Positions 6,951 to 13,934 of a stretch of DNA of 64,000 nucleotides are shown here, one piece after another; position 1 is the first letter of the stretch; each line of letters begins with the position of its first letter. The DNA comes from Ruminococcus flavefaciens. GTDB taxonomy: Bacteria; Bacillota; Clostridia; Oscillospirales; Ruminococcaceae. Under the pieces are notes generated by a model. The model was not told the DNA's origin, did no database searches, and worked only from the letters and a program-made list of their open reading frames with translations. The stretch spans positions 651,796-715,795 of the forward strand of contig JAMPIL010000001.1 of assembly GCA_023662725.1 (NCBI GenBank), read 5' to 3'. Both the position numbers and the translations under genes were made by a program.

Positions 6951-7919
6951 ATGGACAGTTCTGTTTTCGATAAAGCTCAGTCTATCATGACCAACCGCCG
7001 CATGAAAGCCGTCAGTGAAAATGATCAGCGAATTACTGAAATAAATAAAAAAATTCCTCAGATAAAGGAAGTCAACGACGCTCTATTCAACACAGGAAAG
7101 GAACTTATACAAATTATTTCCGAAAAAAACGGTTCTGATAATATAAACAGCAAAATTGAACAGCTAAGACAGTATAATCTCGGAGCACAGGCAATGTCGA
7201 GAAAGCTTCTTGAAGAGCACGGATATCCCTCAGATTATCTCGATATACACTATACTTGTCCCAAATGCAGCGATACCGGATATTATAACAATCGTTTCTG
7301 CGACTGCTTTAAAAAGCTCTGCGGAAAACTTTCGGCGGACGAACTTAATAAAAGCGCACACCTGAAATTATCCAGTTTTTCGTCGTTTTCCCTAAGCTAT
7401 TATAAAGGTGACGACTACTTCACAATGCAGAAAATTCTCGAATTTACACATCAGTATGCCGAAACTTTTACTCCGGAATCAGGCAGCATTTTCATGTTCG
7501 GTGAAACAGGTCTTGGAAAAACTCACCTCTCGCTCGCAATTGCAAATCGTGTCCTTGAAAAAGGATACAGCGTAATTTATGACTCCGCCGTTAACATCCT
7601 CCGGAATATCGAACACGAGCATTTCAGCCGTGAGCATTCTTCGGAAATGATCGACCTTGTTATGAGCACCGACCTTCTAATTCTTGACGATCTTGGTACG
7701 GAATATGAAACTTCATTCTATAATGCAACCATTTACAACATCATTAATTCGCGTCTTAATAGCGGAAAACCTACTATAATAAGCACAAACCTCAATTTTG
7801 ACGGAATCAGCCGCCGTTATGAAAGCCGAGTTGTTTCCCGTATTATATCAGTTTACTCCTGTCTGGAATTCAAAGGCGACGACGTCCGACTTCAGATGAG
7901 AACAGATAAACTTTCATAA
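6951..7919 (+). CDS. DnaC/DnaI-like helicase-loader ATPase
   Basis: This is a 322-residue AAA+ ATPase of the DnaC/DnaI family, which loads the replicative helicase onto origin DNA. The N-terminal helical part (1-95) is followed by a zinc-binding knuckle (CPKCSDTGYYNNRFCDC, about 103-119) like that of DnaI. The ATPase core shows Walker A GETGLGKTH (about 185), Walker B LLILDDLGTE (about 243) and a sensor/arginine region near STNLNFDGISRRYESRV. An SD (AAGGAG) lies 9 bases before the ATG. It is the last gene of the cluster and is followed by a clear terminator. Together with the DnaD-like gene it makes up the helicase-loading module. Confidence 0.9.
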   Translation: MDSSVFDKAQSIMTNRRMKAVSENDQRITEINKKIPQIKEVNDALFNTGKELIQIISEKNGSDNINSKIEQLRQYNLGAQAMSRKLLEEHGYPSDYLDIHYTCPKCSDTGYYNNRFCDCFKKLCGKLSADELNKSAHLKLSSFSSFSLSYYKGDDYFTMQKILEFTHQYAETFTPESGSIFMFGETGLGKTHLSLAIANRVLEKGYSVIYDSAVNILRNIEHEHFSREHSSEMIDLVMSTDLLILDDLGTEYETSFYNATIYNIINSRLNSGKPTIISTNLNFDGISRRYESRVVSRIISVYSCLEFKGDDVRLQMRTDKLS

Positions 7920-7926
7920 AAATAAG

Positions 7927-7959
7927 AACCTGTCTGCATAAATTGCCGACAGGTTTTTT
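7927..7959 (+). terminator. Terminator after the dnaC-like gene
   Basis: AACCTGTC (7927-7934) pairs with GACAGGTT (7948-7955) and is followed by a T-run (7956-7959). Confidence 0.8.
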
Positions 7960-8048
7960 AGAGTGTGTTCAAATAAGATGACTGTGCGGATTTGACGACA
8001 AATTTCTCTCAAAATACGTGCGTTTCTTTTTTATGTGAACAAGCTCTA
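7960..8048. repeat. Inverted-repeat element with 5178-type ends
   Basis: The ends GAGTGTGTTCA (7961-7971) and ATGTGAACAAGCTCT (about 8033-8047) resemble the two arms of the hairpin at 5178-5208, but here they flank about 60 bp of unrelated sequence. On the minus strand the structure follows the glnA-ANTAR operon and could act in its termination. Whether it is a small repeat family is unknown. Confidence 0.4.
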
Positions 8049-8051
8049 AAT

Positions 8052-8618
8052 TCAGCTTCCATATGATGCGAGAATTTTCAGAGCAACCTCTTTTCGTGTC
8101 TGCCGATTATTCATCGCTTGCTTTTCAATGTATTTATGTGCCTGCGGTTCAGTAAATTTCAGATTCTGCATCAATGTACATTTCGCTCGATTTATCAGTC
8201 TCATTTCATCAATTCTTGAAAGAATATCAGAACTTTCTTTATGCTGTTCCACTGGCTTTAAACTCTCAATCGCCTTGACGCATTCAATAAAAATCTCACG
8301 ATTAAGCGGTTTCAATATAACATAAATATTTTTATCCGAAACGGTTTCGCTTATATATTCGGCAAAATCGTTTCCACATATTAGAATTATTCCGGCAGAG
8401 GTAGATTCCGCTATCATAGCTGCAAGTTCTGAACCAAATTCATCGGGTAACGGAGTATTTATCACGACAATATCAGCTTCCGGTTTGCTTGTAATAAATC
8501 TTCTTGCCTCGCTCCCGCTTGAAATTACTGCGATTTTCCCATATCCCCCGGTTCTCAGATAATTTTCAGCCGTTTCTGCAATATCAGCAGACGAGGAAAC
8601 TATCAACGCTCTGTTCAT
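8052..8618 (-). CDS. ANTAR-domain antiterminator with degenerate receiver (NitR/AmiR-NasT type)
   Basis: This 188-residue protein has a CheY-like fold (1-120) and a C-terminal ANTAR RNA-binding domain (about 128-185; INRAKCTLMQNLKFTEPQAH and ALKILASYG). ANTAR proteins bind paired RNA hairpins to block termination, often in nitrogen genes. The receiver looks unable to be phosphorylated. The N-terminal acidic pair is replaced by SSS (VSSSAD), and the usual phospho-acceptor Asp position reads Asn in VVINTPLP; the conserved Lys (LKPL) remains. It follows glnA by 14 bp in the same operon. The clostridial glnA-nitR pair has the same order, so a role in controlling glutamine synthetase expression is likely. 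I found no twin-hairpin target in the short glnA leader. Confidence 0.85.
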   Translation of the reverse strand: MNRALIVSSSADIAETAENYLRTGGYGKIAVISSGSEARRFITSKPEADIVVINTPLPDEFGSELAAMIAESTSAGIILICGNDFAEYISETVSDKNIYVILKPLNREIFIECVKAIESLKPVEQHKESSDILSRIDEMRLINRAKCTLMQNLKFTEPQAHKYIEKQAMNNRQTRKEVALKILASYGS

Positions 8619-8632
8619 TCAAGAAACACCCT

Positions 8633-9928
8633 CTACATTAATTTGAAATAAGTTTTATCCTCAAATTCGTCCTTGCTTCGTGCAAGATCATACTGCTGAA
8701 TCTGCATATCAAGCTGATCCAAAACGTTCATGCGAATCTCCGGCGAAATAGTTCTGCTTATAAAATCGCTGTGCTTTGCTATTTCTACAGCTTCTTTCAG
8801 CGACATAGGAAGCGGCTGAAGCTCTTCCGAAGCAGATTCATTTTTCATCGTTCTGTCAAGCAGTGAGCAGTCATCCTGACGTATCCCCTCGATTCCTGCT
8901 GCAAGAATAAGTTTGAAGGTTATATAAGGATTGCATGAAGCGTCTGCCGAACGTATTTCGATTTTTGGCGAAACCCCAACAGCTTTCGGAATTCTAATAA
9001 GCTGTGAACGATTCTCGAAAGACCAATCGACATATTTTGGAGCATATCCGATTCCAAAACGTTTATACGAATTTGTTGTAGCGTTAAGAAATACTGTTAT
9101 TTCACGGATATGCTTGAGAACTCCTGTTATAAAGCATTTGCCCTCGTGTGAAATTTCGCTTGAATCTGAAGAGAAAATGTCCTCTCCTCCCTTTTTGACA
9201 CTAAGCGAGATACTCAGCGCACTTCCGTGTTCGTCCGTAAGAGGCTTTGGCATGAACGATGCAAAAAGTCCGCTCTGAGCAGCGACTGATTTAACGACAG
9301 TCTTATAGTGAACCATATTATCCGCCGCTGTTACCGGTTCACTTTCATGAAATTCGATTTCATTCTGCGCAGGACCATGCTTGTGACATGAACTTTTAGG
9401 ATTCATTCCCATTTCCTCAAGCGAGAGACAAATTTCTCTTCTCGCATTTTCACATTTATCAAGAGGAGCAACATCCATATAACCACCGTTATCATGCGGT
9501 ATTTTAGTTGGTTCACCGTGTTCGTCAAGTTCAAAAAGATAAAATTCGCATTTCGTACCCATTTCACAGGAATAGCCATCAAGCCGAAGCGTGTTGATAT
9601 AATTGATAAGCTCAGTACGCATATCTCCAACATAATCGCTTCCGTCGATATTTTTAAGACTGCAAAAAAAGCGGACTACTCTTCCGGACTTAGGTCTCCA
9701 CGGTAAAACTGAAAGAGTCGAAATATCAGGTACAAGCAGAAGATCAGAGCACCCCTCATAAATGCAGGATGCATCAAAAGGGATTCCATATTCAAATGCA
9801 CGAGGCAGCTCATTGGGCATTATTGCAAGATTTTTAAGATTTCCGAACATATCGCAGAAAGTAAGCCTTATAAATTTAACATCGTTTTCCTCAACAAAGT
9901 TCAGTATCTCTTTTGGAAGAAAGCTCAT
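8633..9928 (-). CDS. glnA: Glutamine synthetase family protein (type I-like)
   Basis: This 431-residue type-I glutamine synthetase would make glutamine from glutamate, ammonia and ATP. The beta-grasp domain is at about 15-100 and the catalytic domain from about 105. Recognisable blocks are EFYLFE and GGYMDVAPLD, HKHGPAQNEIEFH (metal/ammonia site) and NSYKRFGIGYAP with NRSQLIRIP (ATP/glutamate). The usual His in the GxGxHxxxS loop is replaced: the segment reads HGSALSISLSVKKGG. It lacks the C-terminal Tyr adenylylation region. The ANTAR gene downstream supports a nitrogen role. Because of the loop change, a gamma-glutamyl-polyamine or other GS-like activity cannot be excluded. The SD GGAGG is 9 bases upstream. 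Confidence 0.82.
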   Translation of the reverse strand: MSFLPKEILNFVEENDVKFIRLTFCDMFGNLKNLAIMPNELPRAFEYGIPFDASCIYEGCSDLLLVPDISTLSVLPWRPKSGRVVRFFCSLKNIDGSDYVGDMRTELINYINTLRLDGYSCEMGTKCEFYLFELDEHGEPTKIPHDNGGYMDVAPLDKCENARREICLSLEEMGMNPKSSCHKHGPAQNEIEFHESEPVTAADNMVHYKTVVKSVAAQSGLFASFMPKPLTDEHGSALSISLSVKKGGEDIFSSDSSEISHEGKCFITGVLKHIREITVFLNATTNSYKRFGIGYAPKYVDWSFENRSQLIRIPKAVGVSPKIEIRSADASCNPYITFKLILAAGIEGIRQDDCSLLDRTMKNESASEELQPLPMSLKEAVEIAKHSDFISRTISPEIRMNVLDQLDMQIQQYDLARSKDEFEDKTYFKLM

Positions 9929-9968
9929 TTCAAAACCTCCATAAAAACTTTTCAGGAATATCCTTTAT

Positions 9969-9997
9969 ATTATACTATATTTTTTTCATAAAGTAAA
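9969..9997 (-). promoter_or_regulatory. Promoter of the glnA-ANTAR operon
   Basis: On the minus strand TTTACT (9992-9997) and TATAAT (9969-9974) are 17 bp apart. The predicted leader is only about 35 nt, leaving little room for an antiterminator structure before glnA. Confidence 0.6.
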
Positions 9998-10017
9998 TAG
10001 GTTTTCCATAAAAAACG

Positions 10018-10039
10018 GACAGGCATATAAGCCTGTCCG
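10018..10039 (-). terminator. Terminator after the efp operon
   Basis: GGACAGGC and GCCTGTCC (about 10017-10039) form an 8-bp stem with a short loop, followed on the minus strand by a T-rich run (complement of the A-run 10011-10016). Confidence 0.75.
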
Positions 10040-10053
10040 CCTTGCAGCCGATG

Positions 10054-10554
10054 TTATTCTTCGTCAGCGCCTTCTGTATCGACATTTTCAAAATCTTCAA
10101 TTGTAAGATCATCATAATCGAATTCAAGAAGCTCATTGCAGTTAGGACAATTGATAGAACCTTCTTCAATCATACCCTCATCAAGGAGAATAGTGTCTCC
10201 GCAAGTAGGACAAGTTATTTCGTAAAGCTCATCATCGTCATCATCGAAGTCGAATTCGTCATCAAATTCTTCCTCATCATCGCAATCCTGTTCATCGCAG
10301 TTTTCACAGTCGCCCGTACAGATGCAATCCTCATCCTCATAGATATCGTCCTCAACAGCGCCGAGATCCTCATCAAGGATATCGCAAAGCTCTGTAAGCT
10401 CATCAACCTGAGACTGAAGATCCTCTACATAGAGTACAAGCTCCGATAAAACGTCAGACATCTGAAGCAGAGCCTTACCCTCTTTTGTAGAATTGTCAAT
10501 TTCAAGACCGTCAAGCAGTCCCTGTAAATAAGACATTTTTTCAGTAAGCTTCAT
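10054..10554 (-). CDS. Acidic zinc-ribbon protein (CD1247-type), unknown function
   Basis: This very acidic 166-residue protein is typical of Clostridia. An N-terminal helical segment (about 1-60, coiled-coil-like heptads around LSELVLYVEDLQSQVDELTEL) is followed by a Cys/Asp-rich linker with CxxxC pairs and a run of Asp residues. The C-terminal zinc ribbon has CPTCGDT and CPNCNE knuckles (about 119-145). Its biochemical role is unknown to me. It lies 48 bp after efp in what looks like a two-gene operon and ends at a terminator. The start at 10554 is preferred over the ATG two codons upstream because the SD (GAGGA) would touch the latter. Confidence 0.75.
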   Translation of the reverse strand: MKLTEKMSYLQGLLDGLEIDNSTKEGKALLQMSDVLSELVLYVEDLQSQVDELTELCDILDEDLGAVEDDIYEDEDCICTGDCENCDEQDCDDEEEFDDEFDFDDDDDELYEITCPTCGDTILLDEGMIEEGSINCPNCNELLEFDYDDLTIEDFENVDTEGADEE

Positions 10555-10602
10555 AAACATTTCCTCCTCGCAAATAATTTTTTCAAAACAAGAAGCTTCG
10601 GA

Positions 10603-11160
10603 TTATGCTCTTGACATATATTCGCCGGTTCTTGTATCGATCTGAATTTTCTCGCCTTCATTAATGAAGAGCGGAACTTTAACCTCTGCACCTGTTTCAA
10701 CAGTTGCAGGCTTTGTAGCGTTAGTAGCAGTATCACCCTTGAAACCTGGATCAGTCTGAGTAACAACAAGTTCTACAAAGTTTGGCGGCTCTACGCCGAA
10801 AACAGTACCCTTATAAGAAAGGATCTTACAAATCATTTCTTCCTTTACAAATCTGAAACTGTCGCCGAGAACGGATTCGCTTATCGGAACCTGCTCGTAA
10901 GTTTCCATATCCATAAAATAGTAAAGCTCGCCGTCGTTATAGCTATACTGCATATCTTTTCTTTCAACGAAAGCAGTTGGGAACTTAGCTGTTGGATTGA
11001 AAGAAGTTTCAACAACTGAACCTGTAATAACGTTCTTATACTTAGTTCTTACAAAAGCTGCGCCTTTACCCGGCTTAACGTGCTGGAATTCAACGACCTG
11101 TACAACCTGACCATCAAGTTCAAAAGTAACGCCGTTTCTGAAATCTCCTGCTGAAATCAT
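10603..11160 (-). CDS. efp: Translation elongation factor P
   Basis: This is 185-residue EF-P, which binds between the P and E sites of stalled ribosomes and promotes peptide-bond formation at polyproline stretches. The three domains are in order: KOW-like N-terminal domain (1-65; [18 protein letters not shown]), central OB domain (66-128) and C-terminal OB domain (129-185; [20 protein letters not shown]). The modifiable loop reads KPGKGAAFV, giving Lys32 at the tip as in most bacterial EF-Ps. An SD (GGAGG) lies seven bases upstream. It is transcribed with the acidic zinc-ribbon gene downstream. Confidence 0.97.
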   Translation of the reverse strand: MISAGDFRNGVTFELDGQVVQVVEFQHVKPGKGAAFVRTKYKNVITGSVVETSFNPTAKFPTAFVERKDMQYSYNDGELYYFMDMETYEQVPISESVLGDSFRFVKEEMICKILSYKGTVFGVEPPNFVELVVTQTDPGFKGDTATNATKPATVETGAEVKVPLFINEGEKIQIDTRTGEYMSRA

Positions 11161-11256
11161 TAGAAATACCTCCGTAATTTACAATTAATGCTCCCCAGAA
11201 CAGATCTTTAAGTTCACTGCATATTTTGCAGCTTGGCAGAGCTATAGAATATAATT

Positions 11257-11285
11257 ATTTTACCACATTTTAAGTTTTTTTGCAA
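11257..11285 (-). promoter_or_regulatory. Promoter of efp
   Basis: On the minus strand TTGCAA (11280-11285) and TAAAAT (11257-11262) have a 17-bp spacer, about 95 bp before the efp start. Confidence 0.6.
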
Positions 11286-11302
11286 TACCTAAAGCGATAT
11301 AA

Positions 11303-12367
11303 TTATAAAGATAATAATTTTTTTGCACATTTTGTCAGATTTTCACACCCATTTTCGGTTAAAATGACAAAATCTTCAATACGAACACCAAATTTTCCTT
11401 CAATATATATACCCGGTTCAACTGTTATCACCGAACCTTTTTCAAGTGGAAGCTTATAATTAGGCGAAGCATTTGGTTTCTCATGTATTTCAAGTCCTAC
11501 GCCGTGACCGAGAGAGTGTCCGAAGCACTCACCGTATCCTGCCTTTTCGATAATATCACGTGATATCATATCCAGTTCTCTCCCGGTTATTCCTGAACGA
11601 GCAGCTTCCAATCCTGCAAGCTGGGCTTCAAGGACGATATCGTAAACTTTTCTCATCTCATCGGATGGTTCGCCAACGCATACTGTCCTCGTCATATCGC
11701 TGTGATAACCGTTCCAGACCGCACCGAAATCAAGGAGAACAAACTCTCCGTTTTCTACAATTTTATCAGACGGAACTCCATGAGGCATCGATGTATTTAC
11801 TCCGGAAAGAGCAATCGTATCAAACGAGAGATCTTCTGCACCGTACTGAAACATAAGCCTGTTCAATTCAAGAGCAATTTCACGCTCTGTAACGCCTGCA
11901 CGAATGAATCTCATAAGCTCATCAAAAGCTTTTTCAGCTATTTCCTGAGCTTTTTTGATACAGTAAATTTCTTCTTCATCCTTGATCATTCGCATCGAAT
12001 TAATGGCATTGCTGAGAGCGTCCGAATCGTCAAATGTAATGTCACGGAAAAAGTGCTTATATCCGCTAAGCTCTTTAACGGTCATGTTTTCCGATTCAAT
12101 AGCGACCGTTTTTGCTCCATGCTTATTAAAAAGCTCCATAAGCTGGGGAAAAATACGTTTCATTTCAATAACCTCAGCTTCCTTAACAACAGCTCTTGCC
12201 TTTTCAATATAGCGAAAATCTATGAGCAGATATGACTTTTCCGGAAAAGCGGCAATAACTCCTGCCGAGGATTTCATGCCCGTAAAATATCTTCTGTTAA
12301 TATCGGAAGTTATAAGTGCACAGTCGGCATTTTTAAAAACATCGAATAATCTGCCAATTCTATTCAA
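11303..12367 (-). CDS. M24-family Xaa-Pro aminopeptidase/dipeptidase
   Basis: This 354-residue metallopeptidase removes the residue before proline (aminopeptidase P or prolidase type). The creatinase-like N-terminal domain (about 1-125) is followed by the pita-bread catalytic domain. The binuclear metal ligands are visible: LLDFGAVWNGYHSDMTRT (two Asp), GHSLGHGVGLEIHE (His), ITVEPGIYIEG (Glu) and VRIEDFV (Glu). The start is a TTG at 12367, with GAGGAGG seven bases upstream and 13 bp after the aroQ stop. An upstream in-frame start at 12424 would overlap aroQ and add a non-homologous hydrophobic stretch. Linkage to efp is common in Firmicutes, as proline-rich translation and turnover genes. Confidence 0.9.
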   Translation of the reverse strand: MNRIGRLFDVFKNADCALITSDINRRYFTGMKSSAGVIAAFPEKSYLLIDFRYIEKARAVVKEAEVIEMKRIFPQLMELFNKHGAKTVAIESENMTVKELSGYKHFFRDITFDDSDALSNAINSMRMIKDEEEIYCIKKAQEIAEKAFDELMRFIRAGVTEREIALELNRLMFQYGAEDLSFDTIALSGVNTSMPHGVPSDKIVENGEFVLLDFGAVWNGYHSDMTRTVCVGEPSDEMRKVYDIVLEAQLAGLEAARSGITGRELDMISRDIIEKAGYGECFGHSLGHGVGLEIHEKPNASPNYKLPLEKGSVITVEPGIYIEGKFGVRIEDFVILTENGCENLTKCAKKLLSL

Positions 12368-12380
12368 AGCTCTCGCCTCC

Positions 12381-12812
12381 TCACATTTCAGAAAGAGCCT
12401 GAACAGCAAGATAATAACTTGCAAAGCCGAACCCGCTTATGCTTCCCTTACATACCGGAGCTATCACCGACTTTGAACGAAACTCATCTCTTGCAAAAAC
12501 GTTGCTTATATGAACCTCTATACAAGGAATTTTTATAGCGGCAATAGCGTCTCTGATAGCGTAACTGTAATGTGTGTAAGCGCCTGCATTGATGATAACT
12601 CCGTCAAAATTAGTTCTTGCTGCATGAAGCTTATCAATTATAGCACCCTCATGATTCGACTGAAAAATTTCACATTGAAGTCCTTGTTCTTTTGCTCTGT
12701 CAATTATATTGCTGTTGAGAAGTTCTATACTGGAATTGCCGTATATTCCCGGCTCACGTTCTCCGACGAGATTAAGATTTGGTCCGTGTATTACAAGTAT
12801 TTTTTTAATCAT
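12381..12812 (-). CDS. aroQ: Type II 3-dehydroquinate dehydratase
   Basis: This is a 143-residue flavodoxin-like type II dehydroquinase, the third step of the shikimate pathway (3-dehydroquinate to 3-dehydroshikimate); the active form is a dodecamer. Key motifs are GPNLNLVGEREPGIYG (active-site Arg and Tyr on the flexible loop), FQSNHEGAIID, INAGAYTHYSYAIRDAI and EVHISNVFARDEFR with the catalytic His. Length is normal. It lies between the M24 peptidase and the YqeG phosphatase, 14 bp from the latter, in an apparent operon. Confidence 0.95.
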   Translation of the reverse strand: MIKKILVIHGPNLNLVGEREPGIYGNSSIELLNSNIIDRAKEQGLQCEIFQSNHEGAIIDKLHAARTNFDGVIINAGAYTHYSYAIRDAIAAIKIPCIEVHISNVFARDEFRSKSVIAPVCKGSISGFGFASYYLAVQALSEM

Positions 12813-12826
12813 AATAAATTAACTCC

Positions 12827-13309
12827 TTAGAAATTCTTTGGAAGAAACGGTTTTTCCATTTTTCGTTTAAATTTAAAAAAAATTGTTTTTTCATGCTCTA
12901 TCGGCTGAACATAAAGCATTTTTATGCCATAAAGATTTGCTCCGAGAACGTCTGTATAGATCTGATCTCCGACGGCGGCAAGCTGATCTTTCGGAAGATT
13001 CATTTTTTGGCTTGCTTCTCTGAAACCTTTGGTAAGGGGTTTTCTACCCTCACTGACAAAATCAAGTCCCAGCATATCTGCAAACGGCTTAACACGAGGC
13101 GGATGATTATTTGAAACTATCATAAGTCTGATATTGTTTTTCTTCATACATTCAAGCCATTCAAGAATTCCATCTGCCGGAACGGGATTATCATGAGTTG
13201 TCAGAGTATTGTCCAAATCAAGAATAAGACCATTTATACCAAACTCTTTCAGCTTTTGCGGCGTAATATCCGAAGCTTTTCTGAAAGCAGCGGTTATTTT
13301 GAATAACAT
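12827..13309 (-). CDS. YqeG-family HAD-IIIA phosphatase
   Basis: This 160-residue HAD-superfamily phosphatase has motif I in LILDLDNTLTTHDNP (two Asp, about 31-45), motif II in MIVSNNHPPR and motifs III/IV in GRKPLTKGF and VGDQIYTDVLGAN. That arrangement fits the YqeG group (HAD-IIIA). In B. subtilis yqeG lies in a cluster with yqeH, aroE, yhbY, nadD, yqeK and rsfS. Several of those partners occur 5-8 kb away on the same strand here. The substrate is uncertain; plant and cyanobacterial relatives act on phosphatidylglycerophosphate. The minus strand has a TATAAT (13324-13329) upstream but no good -35. Confidence 0.85.
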   Translation of the reverse strand: MLFKITAAFRKASDITPQKLKEFGINGLILDLDNTLTTHDNPVPADGILEWLECMKKNNIRLMIVSNNHPPRVKPFADMLGLDFVSEGRKPLTKGFREASQKMNLPKDQLAAVGDQIYTDVLGANLYGIKMLYVQPIEHEKTIFFKFKRKMEKPFLPKNF

Positions 13310-13518
13310 AAGCTCCTCCGTATATTATACCGCAGACGAATTGCAAAAGCTGTCGCAAACGGTAGACTTAAAACTCATACTTCATCAAAATCTATTCCAT
13401 GTAAGTACAAGTTTTTAAGGCAGCGCCAAACAAAGATTACACAACAAATTTACAATCAGATTGCATAAAAATCATGTAAATCCATCAGTCATACTTTGTA
13501 AAAGTGTTGTCTTAAATG

Positions 13519-13545
13519 AAAAAGCGAACCCCAAGGCTCGCTTTT
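13519..13545 (-). terminator. Terminator of rpsU
   Basis: On the minus strand AAAAGCGAGCC pairs with GGTTCGCTTTT around a short loop and runs into T residues. It lies 26 bp beyond the rpsU stop codon. Confidence 0.8.
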
Positions 13546-13570
13546 ACCAACATAAATTGTTATTGTAAGA

Positions 13571-13744
13571 TTAATACTTACGCTTACGAGCTGCCTCAGA
13601 CTTCTTCTTACGCTTTACCGAAGGCTTTTCGTAGTGCTCTCTCTTACGAACCTCAGCAATGACGCCATCCTTTGCACATGATCTCTTAAATCTCTTAAGA
13701 GCTGTGTCCAAAGATTCGTTTTTGCCAACACGAACTTCTGCCAC
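13571..13744 (-). CDS. rpsU: 30S ribosomal protein S21
   Basis: This 57-residue protein, rich in Lys and Arg, begins (V)[18 protein letters not shown] and ends EAARKRKY, the signature of S21. It binds the 30S platform near the anti-SD and aids initiation. The start is GTG at 13744, with an AGGGAGG SD nine bases upstream; no ATG is available. It is a single-gene unit with its own promoter (13878-13906) and terminator (13519-13545). Confidence 0.95.
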   Translation of the reverse strand: MAEVRVGKNESLDTALKRFKRSCAKDGVIAEVRKREHYEKPSVKRKKKSEAARKRKY

Positions 13745-13877
13745 TTATCTTTCCCTCCCTTATTCAGAGGTTGCCCGAAGTGTAACTTCAAAGCATCTAT
13801 ACTAATCGCTCATAAGAGCGCCAGTCAGCATATACCTCGAAAAAACAGCAGATATACATTACAAATAATATAATAAT

Positions 13878-13906
13878 AGTTTACCACATTTTTTTAATGT
13901 TGTCAA
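13878..13906 (-). promoter_or_regulatory. Promoter of rpsU
   Basis: On the minus strand TTGACA (13901-13906) and TAAACT (13878-13883) have a 17-bp spacer. The leader is about 130 nt and contains a GCTCTTATGAGCG hairpin around 13808-13820. Confidence 0.7.
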
Positions 13907-13934
13907 GTGTTTTTTTTCAGAGTTTTTATTTTCG

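Noticed and set aside
9929-9960. ANTAR twin-hairpin target in front of glnA
   Set aside because: The leader downstream of the predicted promoter is only about 35 nt and contains no paired stem-loops.
10042-10449. Plus-strand frame of 135 codons opposite the acidic zinc-ribbon gene
   Set aside because: Antisense of Asp/Glu-rich codons giving Ile/Phe-rich translation; no SD or promoter.
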